64,000 nt of DNA from contig CAXARO010000877.1 in the NCBI GenBank assembly GCA_963971305.1, forward strand, positions 1-64,000, in the 5' to 3' direction. The notes under the pieces were generated by a model, which worked only from the letters and a program-made list of their open reading frames with translations, was not told the origin of the DNA and made no database searches. This stretch comes from Arcuatula senhousia (taxonomy: Eukaryota; Mollusca; Bivalvia; Mytilida; Mytilidae). Positions within the stretch are counted from its first letter, which is position 1. Each line of letters opens with the position of its first letter. Position numbers and translations under genes: made by a program. Below, piece by piece: positions 9,379 through 21,000 of the stretch.

Positions 9379-10648
9379 CACTTGGCCATTAGTTAGGGAC
9401 CACTACCTTTTTATATCAAGTACCATTTTAGATGTGTAATATTGGCAAAACTTTAAAGCATAGGTAGTAATTTCCAAGTAAAGTACTAATTTTATAACAT
9501 TTTTAAGACAAATTTACCACTGGATATTAAAAACATTCATATAGTGCCATTTGATTCCAGTTTGAAAAATGTGTACAAAACCCAAAAAATCTGACGCCAA
9601 AAAATGTTTGAGTTTAAAAGCTCAACAATGCCAGGTTAAAAATGCGAGCATGTTGAAACCTTTTGGAAGATAAGAGGAATGCATTTGTTGACATGAATTC
9701 GGCGCACTTTGTTAGAAATGAGCAAGACATTGGCACTTCCGGTTATTTTTCTAAAATTGCCTCCAAATAACATACACAATGATGGAGGTTCTTGCTTAAG
9801 GCATTGGTGATGGTTTTTAATGAAAGCGTTACTTATCTCGCTTTTAAAACACCATTTTGGGTTATATTCGTCAATTTGCAACCTGCATTTACTGCGAATG
9901 CGCTGCCAGTATCACATTTTCTTGTTTTGATTGGTCCCGTTTAGGTCATTATCAGTAAACCTCTCGACTAACCAAATGAAAACCCGTCATTTATGTGAAC
10001 TATCATTATCCTGCATAACCACGTACGGTATTTAGTGACTTTGACATGATAAAAGCACAACAAATAGTGAAAAAAAGCTTATTTCTAGAGATTTTACTAG
10101 GTAAAACCGTAACAAAAGTTAACCATCCCAAAGAGGTTAATTGCCAGAATGAGGCCAGAACATGGTGAATTTACTACAAATATTCCATATTTTCACTAGT
10201 AAGTTTGTTTTAGGCGTTTTTGCTCTTTAGCACTTCCGGTCGCACATAAACGTTGAGCATGTTTCTTTATGGTCATATGCTTGCCATAGAATTTTAAAAT
10301 TGTGCTCCATAACTTTTAAACAGACAAATACCTACAAATCATTCAAAAACCTTAAGGTAATGATATACCATTATGAAATGTGTTCCTTTAATGATAAATT
10401 CAGTCCACTGTAAACATGCAGATGGAAAGTTTAAAAAGTGAACCAAACTTGGTTTTTTAAAGCATAGGGGTAGCATTTTTGCAACGGGTATTTAAATATC
10501 GGAACTTGCATAAATTTGAATATTTTAAGAATAAAAGTATACATTAAATATTAATATCTAAGTACAACATCTTGCTTTATATAAAGTAATAATTTACACA
10601 TTTTTTTTAATCACTCAAACTTGGTGGTCCCTAACTTATGGCCAAGTG
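9379..10648. mobile_element. Non-coding TIR transposon (mariner/Tc1-like MITE) with TA flanks
   Basis: Near-identical inverted ends of roughly 26 bp start CACTTGGCC and continue to AGTTAGGGACCAC. The flanks are TA on both sides, as for Tc1/mariner insertions. The 1.27-kb interior has no transposase-like ORF. It is either a non-autonomous deletion derivative or a decayed copy. Confidence 0.8.
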
Positions 10649-11664
10649 TATATAAATATGATGTTAAGAGTATAAGGCCAATATAAAAAGTATCATTGAT
10701 TCTCATCCACTGCAGTCTCAATTTTTAGCTCTCTGAGAAAAACAAGTTTTGGGGAGGCATTCGGTCAATTTCCTTTAAAATAGCAGAAAATTTGTCAAGA
10801 TGAATAAAAAATCCCCCCAAAAATTTCAATTTATTTGGAATGAGAATCTAAGAATTATTTTATTAAGGCCAGTTTTAATGTTGAAAATTGCATCCTCATA
10901 TCCTGATTCATAATATGTGTATAAAGTTATGATGATATCAGACTTCCTTCATAGAAAAAAACAACATTCTGAGTATTTCATTACAATACATAGTCCCCTA
11001 CCAATCCCATATTTTAATACTTAAAGGGCTGTAACTAATGTAAAAATTTGAGGAACCGAACAAAACATGGGCTTGATCTCTAGCTCAACTCTGTAGACTG
11101 GCAAACCTAAAATCAGTTTAAAGTTGAAAGGGCTATAGCTGTAGTAAAACTTTCGTAAACCAAACAAAACATATAATTGATCTGTAACTTATCAATCATA
11201 ATAAACTCTTATATCAAAATATCAGTTAATTATTTGCAAGTGTTGAGAAACGAAGTGGGGACATTTTAAGAGCCATAACGTGGACCTGAACAAAACATAA
11301 ACCTGATCTGTAACTCATTGTAGTAGACTCATATACCAAAAGTCAATTCCTTATCTACATGTACAAAGATGTAGAATAAAGTGCGGACAGCAAATGGACT
11401 GACAGAGAAACAGATGAAGCACTAATACATATATGTATAGTGAATTATTTAAAAAAAAAAAAAAGATTTTGCCTACCTACCTACCCCTTTTCTTCAAACA
11501 TGTCAACTCAAAACAAAAATTTATTTTGTTTTGGCTTAAACAGCATCCACATTTCTTTTTTTTCAATATTTAAAACATCCTTATAACATTTTTGCTATTA
11601 ACTATAGGCAGATGGATACATTAATCTAGGGAGAATTTTTTTCTGTATCCTGTTTTTTATGCCC
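10649..11664. repeat. Intergenic stretch with about 100-bp degenerate repeats
   Basis: From about 11,020 to 11,400 there are three to four diverged units built on AAGGGCTGTAACT, GAACAAAACAT and CTTGATCT(G)TA. A GACAGAGAAACAGATG tract follows, resembling the GGACAGAC tracts near the ends of other repeat elements here. The first 370 bp are AT-rich with nothing recognisable. No coding sequence was seen. Confidence 0.45.
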
Positions 11665-12188
11665 CATATACAAAAGGAGGGGGCATATAGTGTTTTGGTC
11701 CCTCTGTCCCACCAGGTTTACCTTCAGGTTGAAGTAACATTACTATGATTGAAACGTGGTGCAGTCATGGAACATTGTAAATATACGTTAGGTATGAGTT
11801 GTTTTTCTGGCCGTAACTACCGACTATGGCAGATTAATGACAAACCTAATCACATACAGTTGGGAAAGTCTCTTTTTTGTAAATTATAAACAGGAAGTGA
11901 ACATCAGCTGAAAGGCGATCGGCTAGTAATCAATAGTGTGGTATTTGAACCAGCGCTTTTAATAGGTCACTTGATCACCCAGGCACCTTTATAATTAAGG
12001 AAGTGTGGTACCATCATGAAAGTATATACATATATACATCAGGATATGGCCAAACAAAAAATCATAATAAAATTACACTCCTTGAATATAATTATAATTT
12101 TTTATAGAGCTCAATGGGAGGGATTTTTAAAATTCAGTTTTCGGTGACATTTTGCCTTAAAATATCAATACAAGTGTGGCCACTAAAA
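11665..12188 (+). repeat. TATGCCCC-family repeat, left-end fragment
   Basis: It starts TTTATGCCCCATATAC and soon reaches GGGGGCATA, so the left end can fold on itself, then continues GTGTTTTGGTCCCTCTGTCC. This left end is familiar from bivalve genomes. No matching right end was found here. An end of the same type (GTGGGGCATAAAAA) occurs alone at about 26,458-26,472. Non-coding. Confidence 0.5.
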
Positions 12189-12955
12189 GTATGTCTCGCC
12201 TGCCAGCACCTTCACTAAAATCAACTACCTAAGATTGCATTTCATGATATAAATACAAAAAGTGTCTGTATACCTAATATCAGATGCCTAGCCATTATAC
12301 TTTTCAAGCAATTCATTGTCAACACAAGTATTACAAAAAGGTTTCGGCCTGAAAAAAGACCTAAGTTCACAGAGTCACTGGAGCGTGAAAGTGGGGTCAG
12401 GGTCACACGGCATGGTGACAGTTTGGTAGACCATAACCTGAACTGTGAGTATACCAAATATGAGATGCCTAGCTATTATACGTTTCAAGCAATTTATCGT
12501 CAGAAAAAGTTAATGGCCTGAAAAGAGACCTAAGTTCACAGAGTCACTGGAGCGTGAAAATGGGGTCAGGGTCAAACGGCATGGTAACAATTGCATAGAC
12601 CATAACCTACACTGTCTGTATACCAAATGTCAGATGCCTTATACTTTTCCAGCAATTCATCGTCCACAAAAGTCTTACAAAATAGTTTATGGCCTGAAAA
12701 AAGATCTGAGTTCACAGAGTCACCTGAGTGTGACGATGGGATCAGGGTCACACGGCATTGTGACAGTTGCATAGACCATAACCTGAACTGTCTGTATACC
12801 AAATATCAGATGCCTAGCTATTATACTTTTTCAGCAATTCATTGTCCACAAAAGTCTTACAAAAAAGTTTACGACGCCGCCGCTGCCGTCGCTGCCAGAA
12901 AGTAATACCTATGTCTCGCCTTCCGCGACTATTTGTTGCAGGCAAGACAAAAATG
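12189..12955 (+). repeat. GTCTCGCCTGCC-family element with about 175-bp tandem units
   Basis: It begins AGTATGTCTCGCCTGCC and ends after GCCGCCGCTGCCGTCGCTGCC with another ATGTCTCGCCTTCC and the inverse GGCAAGACA. Three to four internal units contain GGCCTGAAAA, CACAGAGTCAC, GGGGTCAGGGTCA and ATAGACCATAACCT. Short ORFs across it are a by-product of the repeats. The end motifs link it to the repeats at 16,081 and 19,520. Confidence 0.65.
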
Positions 12956-13880
12956 GGAAAGAGTAGGCAGGGAAACCTTAAACAGATATACATTTTTGTT
13001 TGACCTTATTTATGCTAAATATTAAGAGGCTGTGTTGTGTTGCTAAGAACATCTTTCAAATTTCTTTTCTGTCCCAAGTCTGACCTACACTTAGCAGATT
13101 GTTGTCAATAAGATGGGTGTATTTTAACAAGCAAGAACAGTATATATTTATCCTTAAGAGCACCAAAGTTACTCACTTCTTGATATCAAGTCCTTGTAGC
13201 TTATTGCAATTAATAGTTGTAATAAATGTTAGTTTTTTTCATGTGCAATTTAATTTTGTTTTTTACTCATGTCTAGCAAATTTTTTTGCTAAATTGGTTA
13301 ATTAAATTTTGGAATATGCGGCTGTTACTCCATTACTTTTTTCATACCCCATACCAGTCTTTTTCAAATTTCCCAGTCATGACTGGGAACTGAATGTTAG
13401 TGTGTCAAAATAGTTTTTTATTTTTTTCCATAAGGTGATCTGTTGCTTAAATGTAGAAAAAAAATACTTTTTTTGTTTGTGAACAGGAAATAGATATGCT
13501 AAAATTGGTATTTGCGAAATAAGATCTCATGATGTTCGATCTTGTTTGTAATTGAAATATGGGACAGACCTGAAATCAGTACTTGTGAAACAAGTCATGA
13601 CATGAAGATATTAAAGTGGTTGATAAGAATTTGCTGAGAAAGCTGTTAAAGTGTTGTATTTTAACCAGCACATATCTGATGCAGATCCTGTCAATTGTTT
13701 TATTCTTATTTATAACATACATGTACCTGTCAATCAAAACTTACTTTTATAAATATTTGTCCAATATAATATAATAGCTAAAATCTTAACAATTCAGATC
13801 TGAAAAAAAGAGAAAAATATAAGTGTTAATGTATTTCAAAATAGTGTGTACTTTCTATTTGATTCTATCTATATCCAGTG
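12956..13880. other. AT-rich intergenic stretch with a 20-bp perfect palindrome
   Basis: No gene or repeat family is recognisable. The one notable site is a perfect palindrome at 13,370-13,389 (TTCCCAGTCATGACTGGGAA). No coding potential is supported. Confidence 0.4.
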
Positions 13881-14025
13881 TTAAAATTAAACTAGAAAAA
13901 AATGTAAGCTCACAAATAAATACTCATGCCCCCTGGCAAATATCAATCAGTTGAAATTTGAAACATGAGATGCATATCTACATAATGTAAGAAAGATTGT
14001 ATAAAAATTTTATGAGAATCTGTTA

Positions 14026-14867
14026 TGCCAAATAAAAATATATATACCCAACCCTTTCTATTTTTTTATGCCTACCCTCACATTTTTATTGCCATTTTTG
14101 CTTAAACACCATTAAACTTTACAATGTATTTCCACTCTCCATATACTAAAGGTAAAAACAAGTAATACTGTGAGCGAGCTCACAAAAGGATACCCCCCGC
14201 TTCATATTGGACTCTCAAAAAAATCTCAAGTCCAGTTATCTTCCCTCGATTATAACCAAGATCAATACAAATTCTTCATGCACATCTACAGATGATGCAC
14301 TTCCTTAATGTAAAGTTTCATCAAAATCCATCAAGCGGTTTACAAGTAGTTGCGCTTACGGGGTCTCCCATTGAATAATGTATTTAAAAAGTCTAAGTCC
14401 AATTATCTCCCCTGAATGATGCTCGAGTGCGATGAAAATTCTTCATGCACATCTACATATGATGTTCTTCCTTCTTATTAAATTTCAGCTAAATCTTTCA
14501 AGCAGTTTAGGAGGGGAAGCGCTTACGAGGTCTCCCATTGAATAATGTATTTAAAAAGTCTAAGTCCAATTATCTCCCCTGAATGATGTCCGAGTGCGAT
14601 GAAAATTTTTCATGCACATCTACATATGATAAACTTCCTTCATATTAAGTTTCAGAAAAATCCTTCAAGCGGTTTAAGAGGAGAAGCGCTTACAAGGTAT
14701 GTGGACAGACGGACGGACGGACGGACAGACAGGGTGTTTCCTACATGTATATACCCCCCCAAACTTTGTTTGCGGGGGGTATAAAAATGGAAATTGCTAT
14801 TTTAACCTACCTACCTATTTTTTTGTCAGTCATGAAATAGGAAGCACACATATTTGTTTGTTTGGCC
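14026..14867. mobile_element. Harbinger-like MITE with TTA duplication, itself interrupted
   Basis: The left end TGCCAAATAAAAATAT and the right end (inverted GGCCAAACAAACAAATAT) match the MITE at 23,440-23,667. TTA lies on both flanks, as expected for PIF/Harbinger elements. Removing it restores the host repeat as ATCTGTTAAGGGGGTTTAG. About 625 bp of it is a second insertion; the MITE alone would be about 215 bp, close to the 228-bp intact copy. Confidence 0.65.
14163..14790 (+). repeat. GAGCTCAC-family element nested inside the MITE
   Basis: It starts AATACTGTGAGCGAGCTCAC and contains three internal units of about 170 bp with CTCAAGTCCA or CTAAGTCCA, TTCATGCACATC and a TTTAGGAGG-like core. 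A (GGAC)n tract follows, and it ends in a hairpin of ATACCCCCC and GGGGGGTAT followed by AAAA. It is a close relative of 8,849-9,284. Short ORFs over the GGAC tract are artefacts. Confidence 0.75.
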
Positions 14868-14920
14868 TTAAGGGGGTTTAGAAGGAGTTGTGGATAAGAG
14901 ATGGTACCATGGGTACCCTA

Positions 14921-15960
14921 TGTCATTAAGTTCTACTCTCTCTAAGAATCAGGCAGATACCATTAATAGGGTGGCACATCGATAATAAATACACATAAAT
15001 TTCAACAGAATTAGGTAAAGCAACCTTAGTAAACTTTGTTTTGACCACTAAATTTTTCAGTCTATCTTGCATGTCTTGGGTTTAGGAGATATTACCAGTC
15101 AAAATTTAGTTACATTGTATAGTGAAAAGTAGGGGAAAATTTTCGGCCATATTTTTTTCCTATATAACCAGTCAAAAAATATCTAGGCACCAACTACATA
15201 TTAAGATGTAAAAATAGGGCATGTAATGGGACATTAAATGATACCCCGCCACGTTATAATATCAAAAGTTCATAACATTTTATTTCAAAGTGGCCTTTCT
15301 CAAAAACTATTTTTCGGATCAAGCTGGAAATTGAAGTTGACCTGTATTTTATTGTACTCAATAGCTGTACAAAATATCATTTGAATTCCATGAAGCGTTT
15401 TCAACTTATTGGTTGGAAACTAAAAATTTCATGAAATTTGATTTTTCAAAGTGGCATATCTCGAAAACTATTTATTGGATCATGCTGGAAATCAAACTTG
15501 ACCTGTATTTAATTGTAACAAACAGCTGTGCAAAATATCATTCAAATCCTTTGATGCGTTTTCAAGTTATTAGTTGGAAACTCAAAATTTCATGAAATTT
15601 GATTTTTCAAAGTAGCCTATCTCGAAAACTATTTTTTGGATCATGCTGGAAATCGAACTTGACCTGTATTTTATTGTACTAAACAGCTGTGCAAAATATC
15701 ATTTAAATCCTTTGAGGCGTTTTCAAGTTATTGGTCGGAAACCTTCGGGGGACGGATGGACAGAGGGACGGACGGGACAGACACCGAAAAAAAACTGAGG
15801 GTATAACATAATACCCTGCCACTTCGTGTGGCAGGGTATAAAAACTGCATTGGGTATGTTTTAATGGTAAAATGAATGCATCTATACCCCAAAATCTGAG
15901 ATTGGAAATTATTGATGTGCCACCCCCTGCCTGATCCTTATGAATAGTACTTAAATGACA
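14921..15960. mobile_element. TIR element nested in the GAGCTCAC repeat
   Basis: The left end starts TGTCATTAAG, with ATCAGGCAG and GGTGGCACATC further in. The right end shows the same motifs inverted (GATGTGCCACC, CTGCCTGAT, CTTAAATGACA). The imperfect TIR is about 60 bp. The flanks match adjoining parts of the GAGCTCAC repeat, so it is an insertion. About 600 bp of its interior is a third element. No coding capacity was seen. Confidence 0.6.
15239..15842 (+). repeat. TACCCYGCCAC-family element with about 175-bp units
   Basis: It begins GATACCCCGCCACG. Three internal units of about 175 bp contain TTTTTCAAAGTGGC, CTCGAAAACTATTT, TGACCTGTATTT and AGTTATTGGT-like motifs. A GGACGGAC tract and a hairpin made of ATACCCTGCCA and TGGCAGGGTAT close it, followed by AAAA. 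It shares architecture but not sequence with the GAGCTCAC family. Confidence 0.7.
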
Positions 15961-16080
15961 AAGTCCATGTTTTTCTATGGGAAACCCTAAAAATCATTCT
16001 GATAAAAGTTTAAGACAAAAGGTGTACATCTTCATTATGTAACAAAGATTGTGTAAAAAATTTCATGACAATAGTTAACA

Positions 16081-16690
16081 CTAAAGTATGTATCACCTGC
16101 TGGCACCATCAGAAACAATAATTTTTTCATACTTCCACTATTTTGAATTTATAAGGATTTTCGATTTCTGAGATATAGAATTTAAACATGACTAATATAC
16201 ATGAAATATGCAATAAAAATAATCAAAGATGGGGATGAAACTAATCTACTGCTGGGCTAATGCATCTTAAGTATCATCAACCTAGGATTTATAATTCTTT
16301 AGATATAAAGGTGTCGGAAAAACCTTACCTTTGCTATTATATGTTTTGAAAATGTCTGAGTCACTCAACGGGAAAACCAAGGTAAAGGTCAAAAGATGGG
16401 GATGCAACTGTGCTAAGCTACTATTGGAGCATATGCATACCAAGTTTCATCTACCTTGGACTTATAGTTCTTGAGATATGGAGGTGCTCCCAAAACCTTA
16501 CCATTGCTATTATATGTTTTGAAAATTTTCAAAGTCACTCAACTGGAAAATCAAGTTTAAAGTTACTGTCAAAAGATGGCGATGCAACTGTGCTATAAAG
16601 CTACTACTGGGGCATATGCATACCAAGTTTCATCAACCTTGGACCTTTAGTTCTTGAGATATGGAGGTGCTCATAAAACCTTACCAAACT
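16081..16690 (+). repeat. CCATCAGAAACAA-family element with about 178-bp units
   Basis: It starts AAGTATGTATCACCTGCTGG, equivalent to the start of the larger copy at 19,520. Two to three internal units contain AAGATGGGGATGCAACTGTG, GCATATGCATACCAAG and TTCTTGAGATATGGAGGTGC. It runs almost directly into the next GAGCTCAC element. Non-coding. Confidence 0.7.
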
Positions 16691-16696
16691 AGAAAA

Positions 16697-18012
16697 ACTG
16701 TGAGCTGCAGCTCACAAATAAATACCCCCCACCCCCCAAAATAAAATAATCAGATAAAATTTAGAATAGGAGATGCACATCTACATTATGTCACAAAGAT
16801 TGTGTGCAGGTTACATGAAAATCCATCAAGGGGTTTTGGAGGAGTTGCAGATAAGAGATGGGCACCCCCATGTAGTCGAATGGCTGAGTCCATGTATTGC
16901 TATGGGAAACCCCAAAATCATTCAGATCAAACTTTCAAATAGTAGGTGCACATCTATATTATGTTACAAAGATTGTGTAAAAGTTTCATGACAATCCATC
17001 AAGGGGTTTAGGAGGAGTTGTAGATAAGAGATGGGTACCCCCATATAGTCGAATGGCTAAGTCCATGTTTTGCTATGGGAAACCCCAAAAATCATTCTGA
17101 TCAAATTTTAAAATAGTAGATGCACATCAACATTTAGTCACAACAATTGTGTGTAAGTTTTATGAAAATCCATCAAGGGGTTTAGGAGGAGTTGCGGATA
17201 AGAGATGGGTACCCCCATGTAGTCAATGGCTAAGTCCATGTTTTGCTATAGGAAACCCAAAAAAAAATTCTGATCAAATTTTAAAATAGTAGGTGCACAT
17301 CTACATTATGTCACAAAGATTGTGTGTAAGTTTCATGAAAATCCATCAAGGTGTTTAGGAGGAGTTGCGGATAAGAGATGGGTACCCCAACCATGTAGTC
17401 GAATGGCTAAGTCCATGTTTTGCTATGGGAAACCCCAAAAACCATTCTGATCAAATTTTAAAATAGTAAGTGCACATCTACATTATGTCACAACAATTGT
17501 GTGTAAGTTTCACGAAAATCCATCAAGGGGTTTAGGAGGAGTTGCGGATAAGAGATGGGTACCCCCATGTAGGCGAATGGCTAAGTCCATGTTTTGCTAT
17601 GGGAAACTCCAAAAATCATTCTGATCAAATTTTAAAATAGTAGGTGCACATCTACATTATGTCACAAAGATTGTGTGTAAGTTTTATGAAAATCCATCAA
17701 GGGGTTTAGGAGGAGTTGCGGATAAGAGATGGGTACCCCATGTAGTCGAATGGCTAAGTCCATGTTTTGCTATGGGAAACCCCAAAAACCATTCTGATCA
17801 AATTTTAAAATAGTAGGTGCACATCTACATTATGTCACAAAGATTGTGTGTAAGTTTCATGAAAATCCATCAAGGGGTTTAGGAGGAGTTGTGGATAAGA
17901 GATGGGTACCCTGAAGTGTAACGGAAGGACGGACGGAAGGACGGACAGACGGAAGGACGGACGGACACCCCTATCACTATATACCCCCCACTTTTGAAGT
18001 GGGGGGTATAAA
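16697..18012 (+). repeat. GAGCTCAC-family element, longest copy, about 174-bp tandem units
   Basis: It opens with a perfect 16-bp palindrome (GTGAGCTGCAGCTCAC) then AAATAAATACCCCCC. About six and a half units of about 174 bp follow, each with CACATCTACATTATGTCAC, GTTTAGGAGGAGTTGCGG, GATGGGTACCCCC and GGCTAAGTCCATGTTTTGC. A GGAC/GGAAGGAC tract and a hairpin of ATACCCCCCAC and GTGGGGGGTAT end it, followed by AAAA. The 5' and 3' TACCCCCC/GGGGGGTA stretches are also inverted to each other. Non-coding. Confidence 0.8.
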
Positions 18013-18678
18013 AAGTTTACGCTGCAGCCGGTAAGGCAATGTAAAATTGATCCTTGGTTTCCCCTAACATGGGCAAAAAAATTTTGACCAGGCAGGCAGG
18101 TGAATACTTTTATTTTTAATGTTTTTTTATTGAACAAATTTAAATAAATTGTGTAAACTAAGAATTATTTAAAGGATAGGAATTTTCTCTGCTAAACTTT
18201 CATTTTTAAAAAAGAATAAAGTAAGAAAATTCTTTGATTTGTATGATTCAATATAATTATGTATTGAAAAAAAAAAACATATCTCACCAATCTTAGACTA
18301 GGCAGGACAGAATGTAATTTAATTTTTTTTTTTAAAGGCAATACATTTTATTGACCAGGGACCAAAAAAAAAAAGACCTGACAGGGTAAAGGGAAACCAA
18401 CAATAATTTTTGGGGGGGCCTAAAGTAACACCAATGTCCCACTCTGCTTCACAGGTGAGACAAACATCTATTGAGGGGTTTAGGAGGAGTTGTGGATAAA
18501 GGATGGGAACTCTACTGAAGTCAAACTGCAAGGCTAAATCCATGTTTTGCTAAGGGGCTATAGTAAACTTTAATTGCAAAGCTGGGCATTTAACCTTTTT
18601 TCTTTTTAATGTCTTTTGATCTTAGTAAATTGCCAATTTTATTGTCGGAGCCCAACTGGTAGTTACAGTGATAATATA
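18013..18678. repeat. Repeat fragments
   Basis: Short remnants are recognisable: CAGGCAGGCAGG near 18,090, CCCACTCTGCTTCACAGG near 18,440 (end motif of the 19,520 family), and a single GAGCTCAC-family unit at 18,470-18,560 with GAGGGGTTTAGGAGGAGTTG and TCCATGTTTTGCTA. The rest is AT-rich with no feature seen. Confidence 0.45.
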
Positions 18679-19226
18679 CACCTGGAAAAAAGTTAAGCAC
18701 CCCTGATGATTTAACCATTATTCAACTAATAGTCATTGTAAATTTTTATTGCAAACTAAAATTTGCACTGTTAAGCACAATTAATCATGCTTGTAACAAA
18801 CAAAACGACATCTGTAATTTACATAACACGACATGGCAAAAAAGATGGCTTTTGTACATAAACATGGTCTTCCAAAAGTATGGTCCCACGAAGCTTGAAA
18901 CTTTTAATAGATTGTCAGATCGCACTTGAAAAGGTAAATCAAAATCAAAAGATTGATACTGTATCGTCAAAGAGTCAATTTCAAGTATGTCCACCTTTAG
19001 CACTAATGACTGCTGGAAGACTTGGTTTTAAACTGCCATTTTGGCGTCTTATTTCCTGAAGAGTTATCTCCCACTTTTCAAGGCAAAATATGCTTTTGAC
19101 CGAAAGCTTACACCCTTTAAGTCACATATTGAAGATTAAAACTGACCAAAATCATGAATATTAAAATTTATTTCAAATCATCGAAAAGCAAAAAAAGTCT
19201 AGGGGAGCTTAACTTTTTTCCAGGTG
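18679..19226. mobile_element. 548-bp TIR MITE with TA flanks (mariner-like)
   Basis: Inverted ends of about 27 bp begin CACCTGGAAAAAAGTTAAGC and differ at only a few bases. TA lies on both sides, as in the element at 9,379. The ends are unlike that element's, so it is a different family. No transposase ORF is visible inside. Confidence 0.8.
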
Positions 19227-19519
19227 TATATATCATGTATATTGGCATTGAGAGTTGATTTTATTTTTTGGAACTGCTTGTCTTCAAGCTTTGTGAAACG
19301 GAAAATCTCTGAAATTTAGATTCATTGTTTTTTGTTGTTGTTTTTTTTCAGCTTGTTTCCACGGGCTGTGTCCTTTACACCTACATGTATAACACATCTC
19401 ATTATTTCTATGTAATGAAAATTGTGCATGTACAATGTATGTCTACTATTGGCAAAAAATTATTAATTACATGTATCATTTAAGATAGTGCATTGGTCTA
19501 TACCAGTGATAAACAAGAG
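19227..19519. other. Unassigned AT-rich spacer
   Basis: Nothing recognisable apart from short T runs and an ACATGTA motif. Confidence 0.3.
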
Positions 19520-20415
19520 TTAACACTAAAGTATGTCTCGCCTGCCGGCACCATCAGAAACAATTATTCTTTCTTACTTCTACTATATTTTGAATTTACA
19601 TGGATTTTCAGTTCCTGAGATCAAAAGATGTTTATAGAACTTAAACATTGCAAATATACGCAATAAAAATAATCAAAGTCACTCAACCGGAAAATCAAGG
19701 TCAAGGTCAAAAGATGGGGATGCAACTGTGCTAAGCTACTACTGGGGCATATGTATACCAAGTTTTATCAACCTAGGACCTATAGTTCTTGAGATATGGA
19801 TGTGCTCGCAAAACTTTTCAATTGCTATTATATGTATTGAAAATTGTCAAAGTCACTCAACCAAAAAATCAAGGTCAAGGTCAAAAGATGGGGATGCAAC
19901 TGTGGTAAGCTACTACTGGGGCATATGCATACCAAGTTTCATCAACCTAGGATCTATAGTTCTTGAGATATGGAGGTGCTCGCAAAACTTTTCCATTGCT
20001 ATTATATGTATTGAAAATTGTCAAAGTCACTCAACCAGAAAATCAAGGTCAATGTCAAAAGATGGGGATGCAACTGAGCTAAGCTACTACTGGGGCATAT
20101 GCATACCAAGTTTCATCAACCTAGGACCTATAGTTCTTGAGATATGGAGGTGCTCGCAAAACTTTTTCATTGCTATTATATGTATTGAAAATTGTCAAAG
20201 TCATTCAACCGGAAAATCAAGGTCAAGGTCAAAAGATGGGGATGCAACTGTGCTAAGCTACTACTGGGGCATATGCATACCAAGTTTCATCAACCCAGGA
20301 CCTATAGTTCTTGAGATATGGAGGTGCTCATAAAACTTTTCCAAAAAGTTAACGCCGCCGTCGCCACCGCCGGTAAAGTAACACCTATGTCCCGCTCTGC
20401 TTCGTATTTAAACCC
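19520..20415 (+). repeat. CCATCAGAAACAA-family element, four about 176-bp units
   Basis: It starts TATGTCTCGCCTGCCGGCAC. Four regular units follow, each with TCAAGGTCAAAAGATGGGG, TGCTAAGCTACTACTGGGGC, ACCTATAGTTCTTGAGATAT and TTGCTATTATATGTATTG. It ends AACGCCGCCGTCGCCACCGC then ACACCTATGTCCCGCTCTGC. The 201-codon ORF across it only reflects a period divisible by three in places and has no protein-like features. Confidence 0.75.
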
Positions 20416-20420
20416 TTGGC

Positions 20421-21000
20421 AGACCATGCAGATCCCACTAGTTAATCATTACAATTTACATTATTTTTAAAATCATTTTTAAAAAACTTACATTTCTGTA
20501 TCTTTTATCTGAAATTAATTTCTAAGCAAGATCTAAACTCTCTTCAAACAACTTAGATCTGAAAAAAGAATAAAATAGAATGTTTATAATCTGATAATAT
20601 TGTACAATGTCCATGTATATTATACGTGTACATGATACACTGTACATTTGTCATCATCTTCACATTTTCAGCTGAGCATGATGAAAATGGTCCATGATCA
20701 GATGTTGGTTTGTTGTAGAAATTTGTTTTGTCTTCCTTTACCAGATTTGAAACACTGAATAGGAAAATAGTATACAACAGGTGTGCTAAAGCAGGCAGGA
20801 TGGAACCGCTTACTCTTCCAGAGCGCAGCACCTGAGTTCACGCTTGTTATTTTTTAAAGACTTGAGTTCGTTTGTTCATTGCCAGTTGGTTGATTTCATG
20901 TTTACCAGTTTTGTCATTGCCCTCTCAGACTTTTGACACTATAATGCCCCATTTGTCCCTGTTTGCTTCTTCTATGTAAACCAATGTAAATGATTTTTAT
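20421..21000. repeat. Direct duplication, copy 1
   Basis: About 570 bp beginning GCAGATCCCACTAGTTAATC recur about 1.09 kb downstream with few differences. The sequence includes GAGCGCAGCACCTGAGTTCA and ends near TGTTTGCTTCTTCTA. The 80-90-codon ORFs in the two copies lack recognisable domains, so I do not call a gene. It could be an old tandem duplication or two copies of an unnamed repeat. Confidence 0.7.

Larger units (their letters stand above)
13881..16085 (+). repeat. GAGCTCAC-family copy split by two nested insertions
   Basis: Fragments at 13,881-14,025, 14,868-14,920 and 15,961-16,085 join into one diverged copy of the family that is intact at 16,697-18,012. The left fragment has the GCTCACAAATAAATAC start and the CATCTACAT block; the middle has GTTTAGAAGGAGTTGTGGAT; the right has AAGTCCATG and CTATGGGAAACCC. 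In the intact copy these blocks follow one another without interruption. The gaps are the insertions annotated separately. Confidence 0.7.

Noticed and set aside
11450..11580. Another Harbinger-like MITE based on CCTACCTACCTACC
   Set aside because: It shares an internal motif only; matching inverted ends and TTA flanks could not be identified.
14599..14881. ORFs encoding TDGRTDR-type peptides
   Set aside because: They are translations of the GGAC tract at the end of the GAGCTCAC element.
19728..20333. 201-codon ORF with repeated SYYWGICIPSF
   Set aside because: It is a by-product of about 176-bp tandem repeats with few stops; other copies of the family are broken in this frame.
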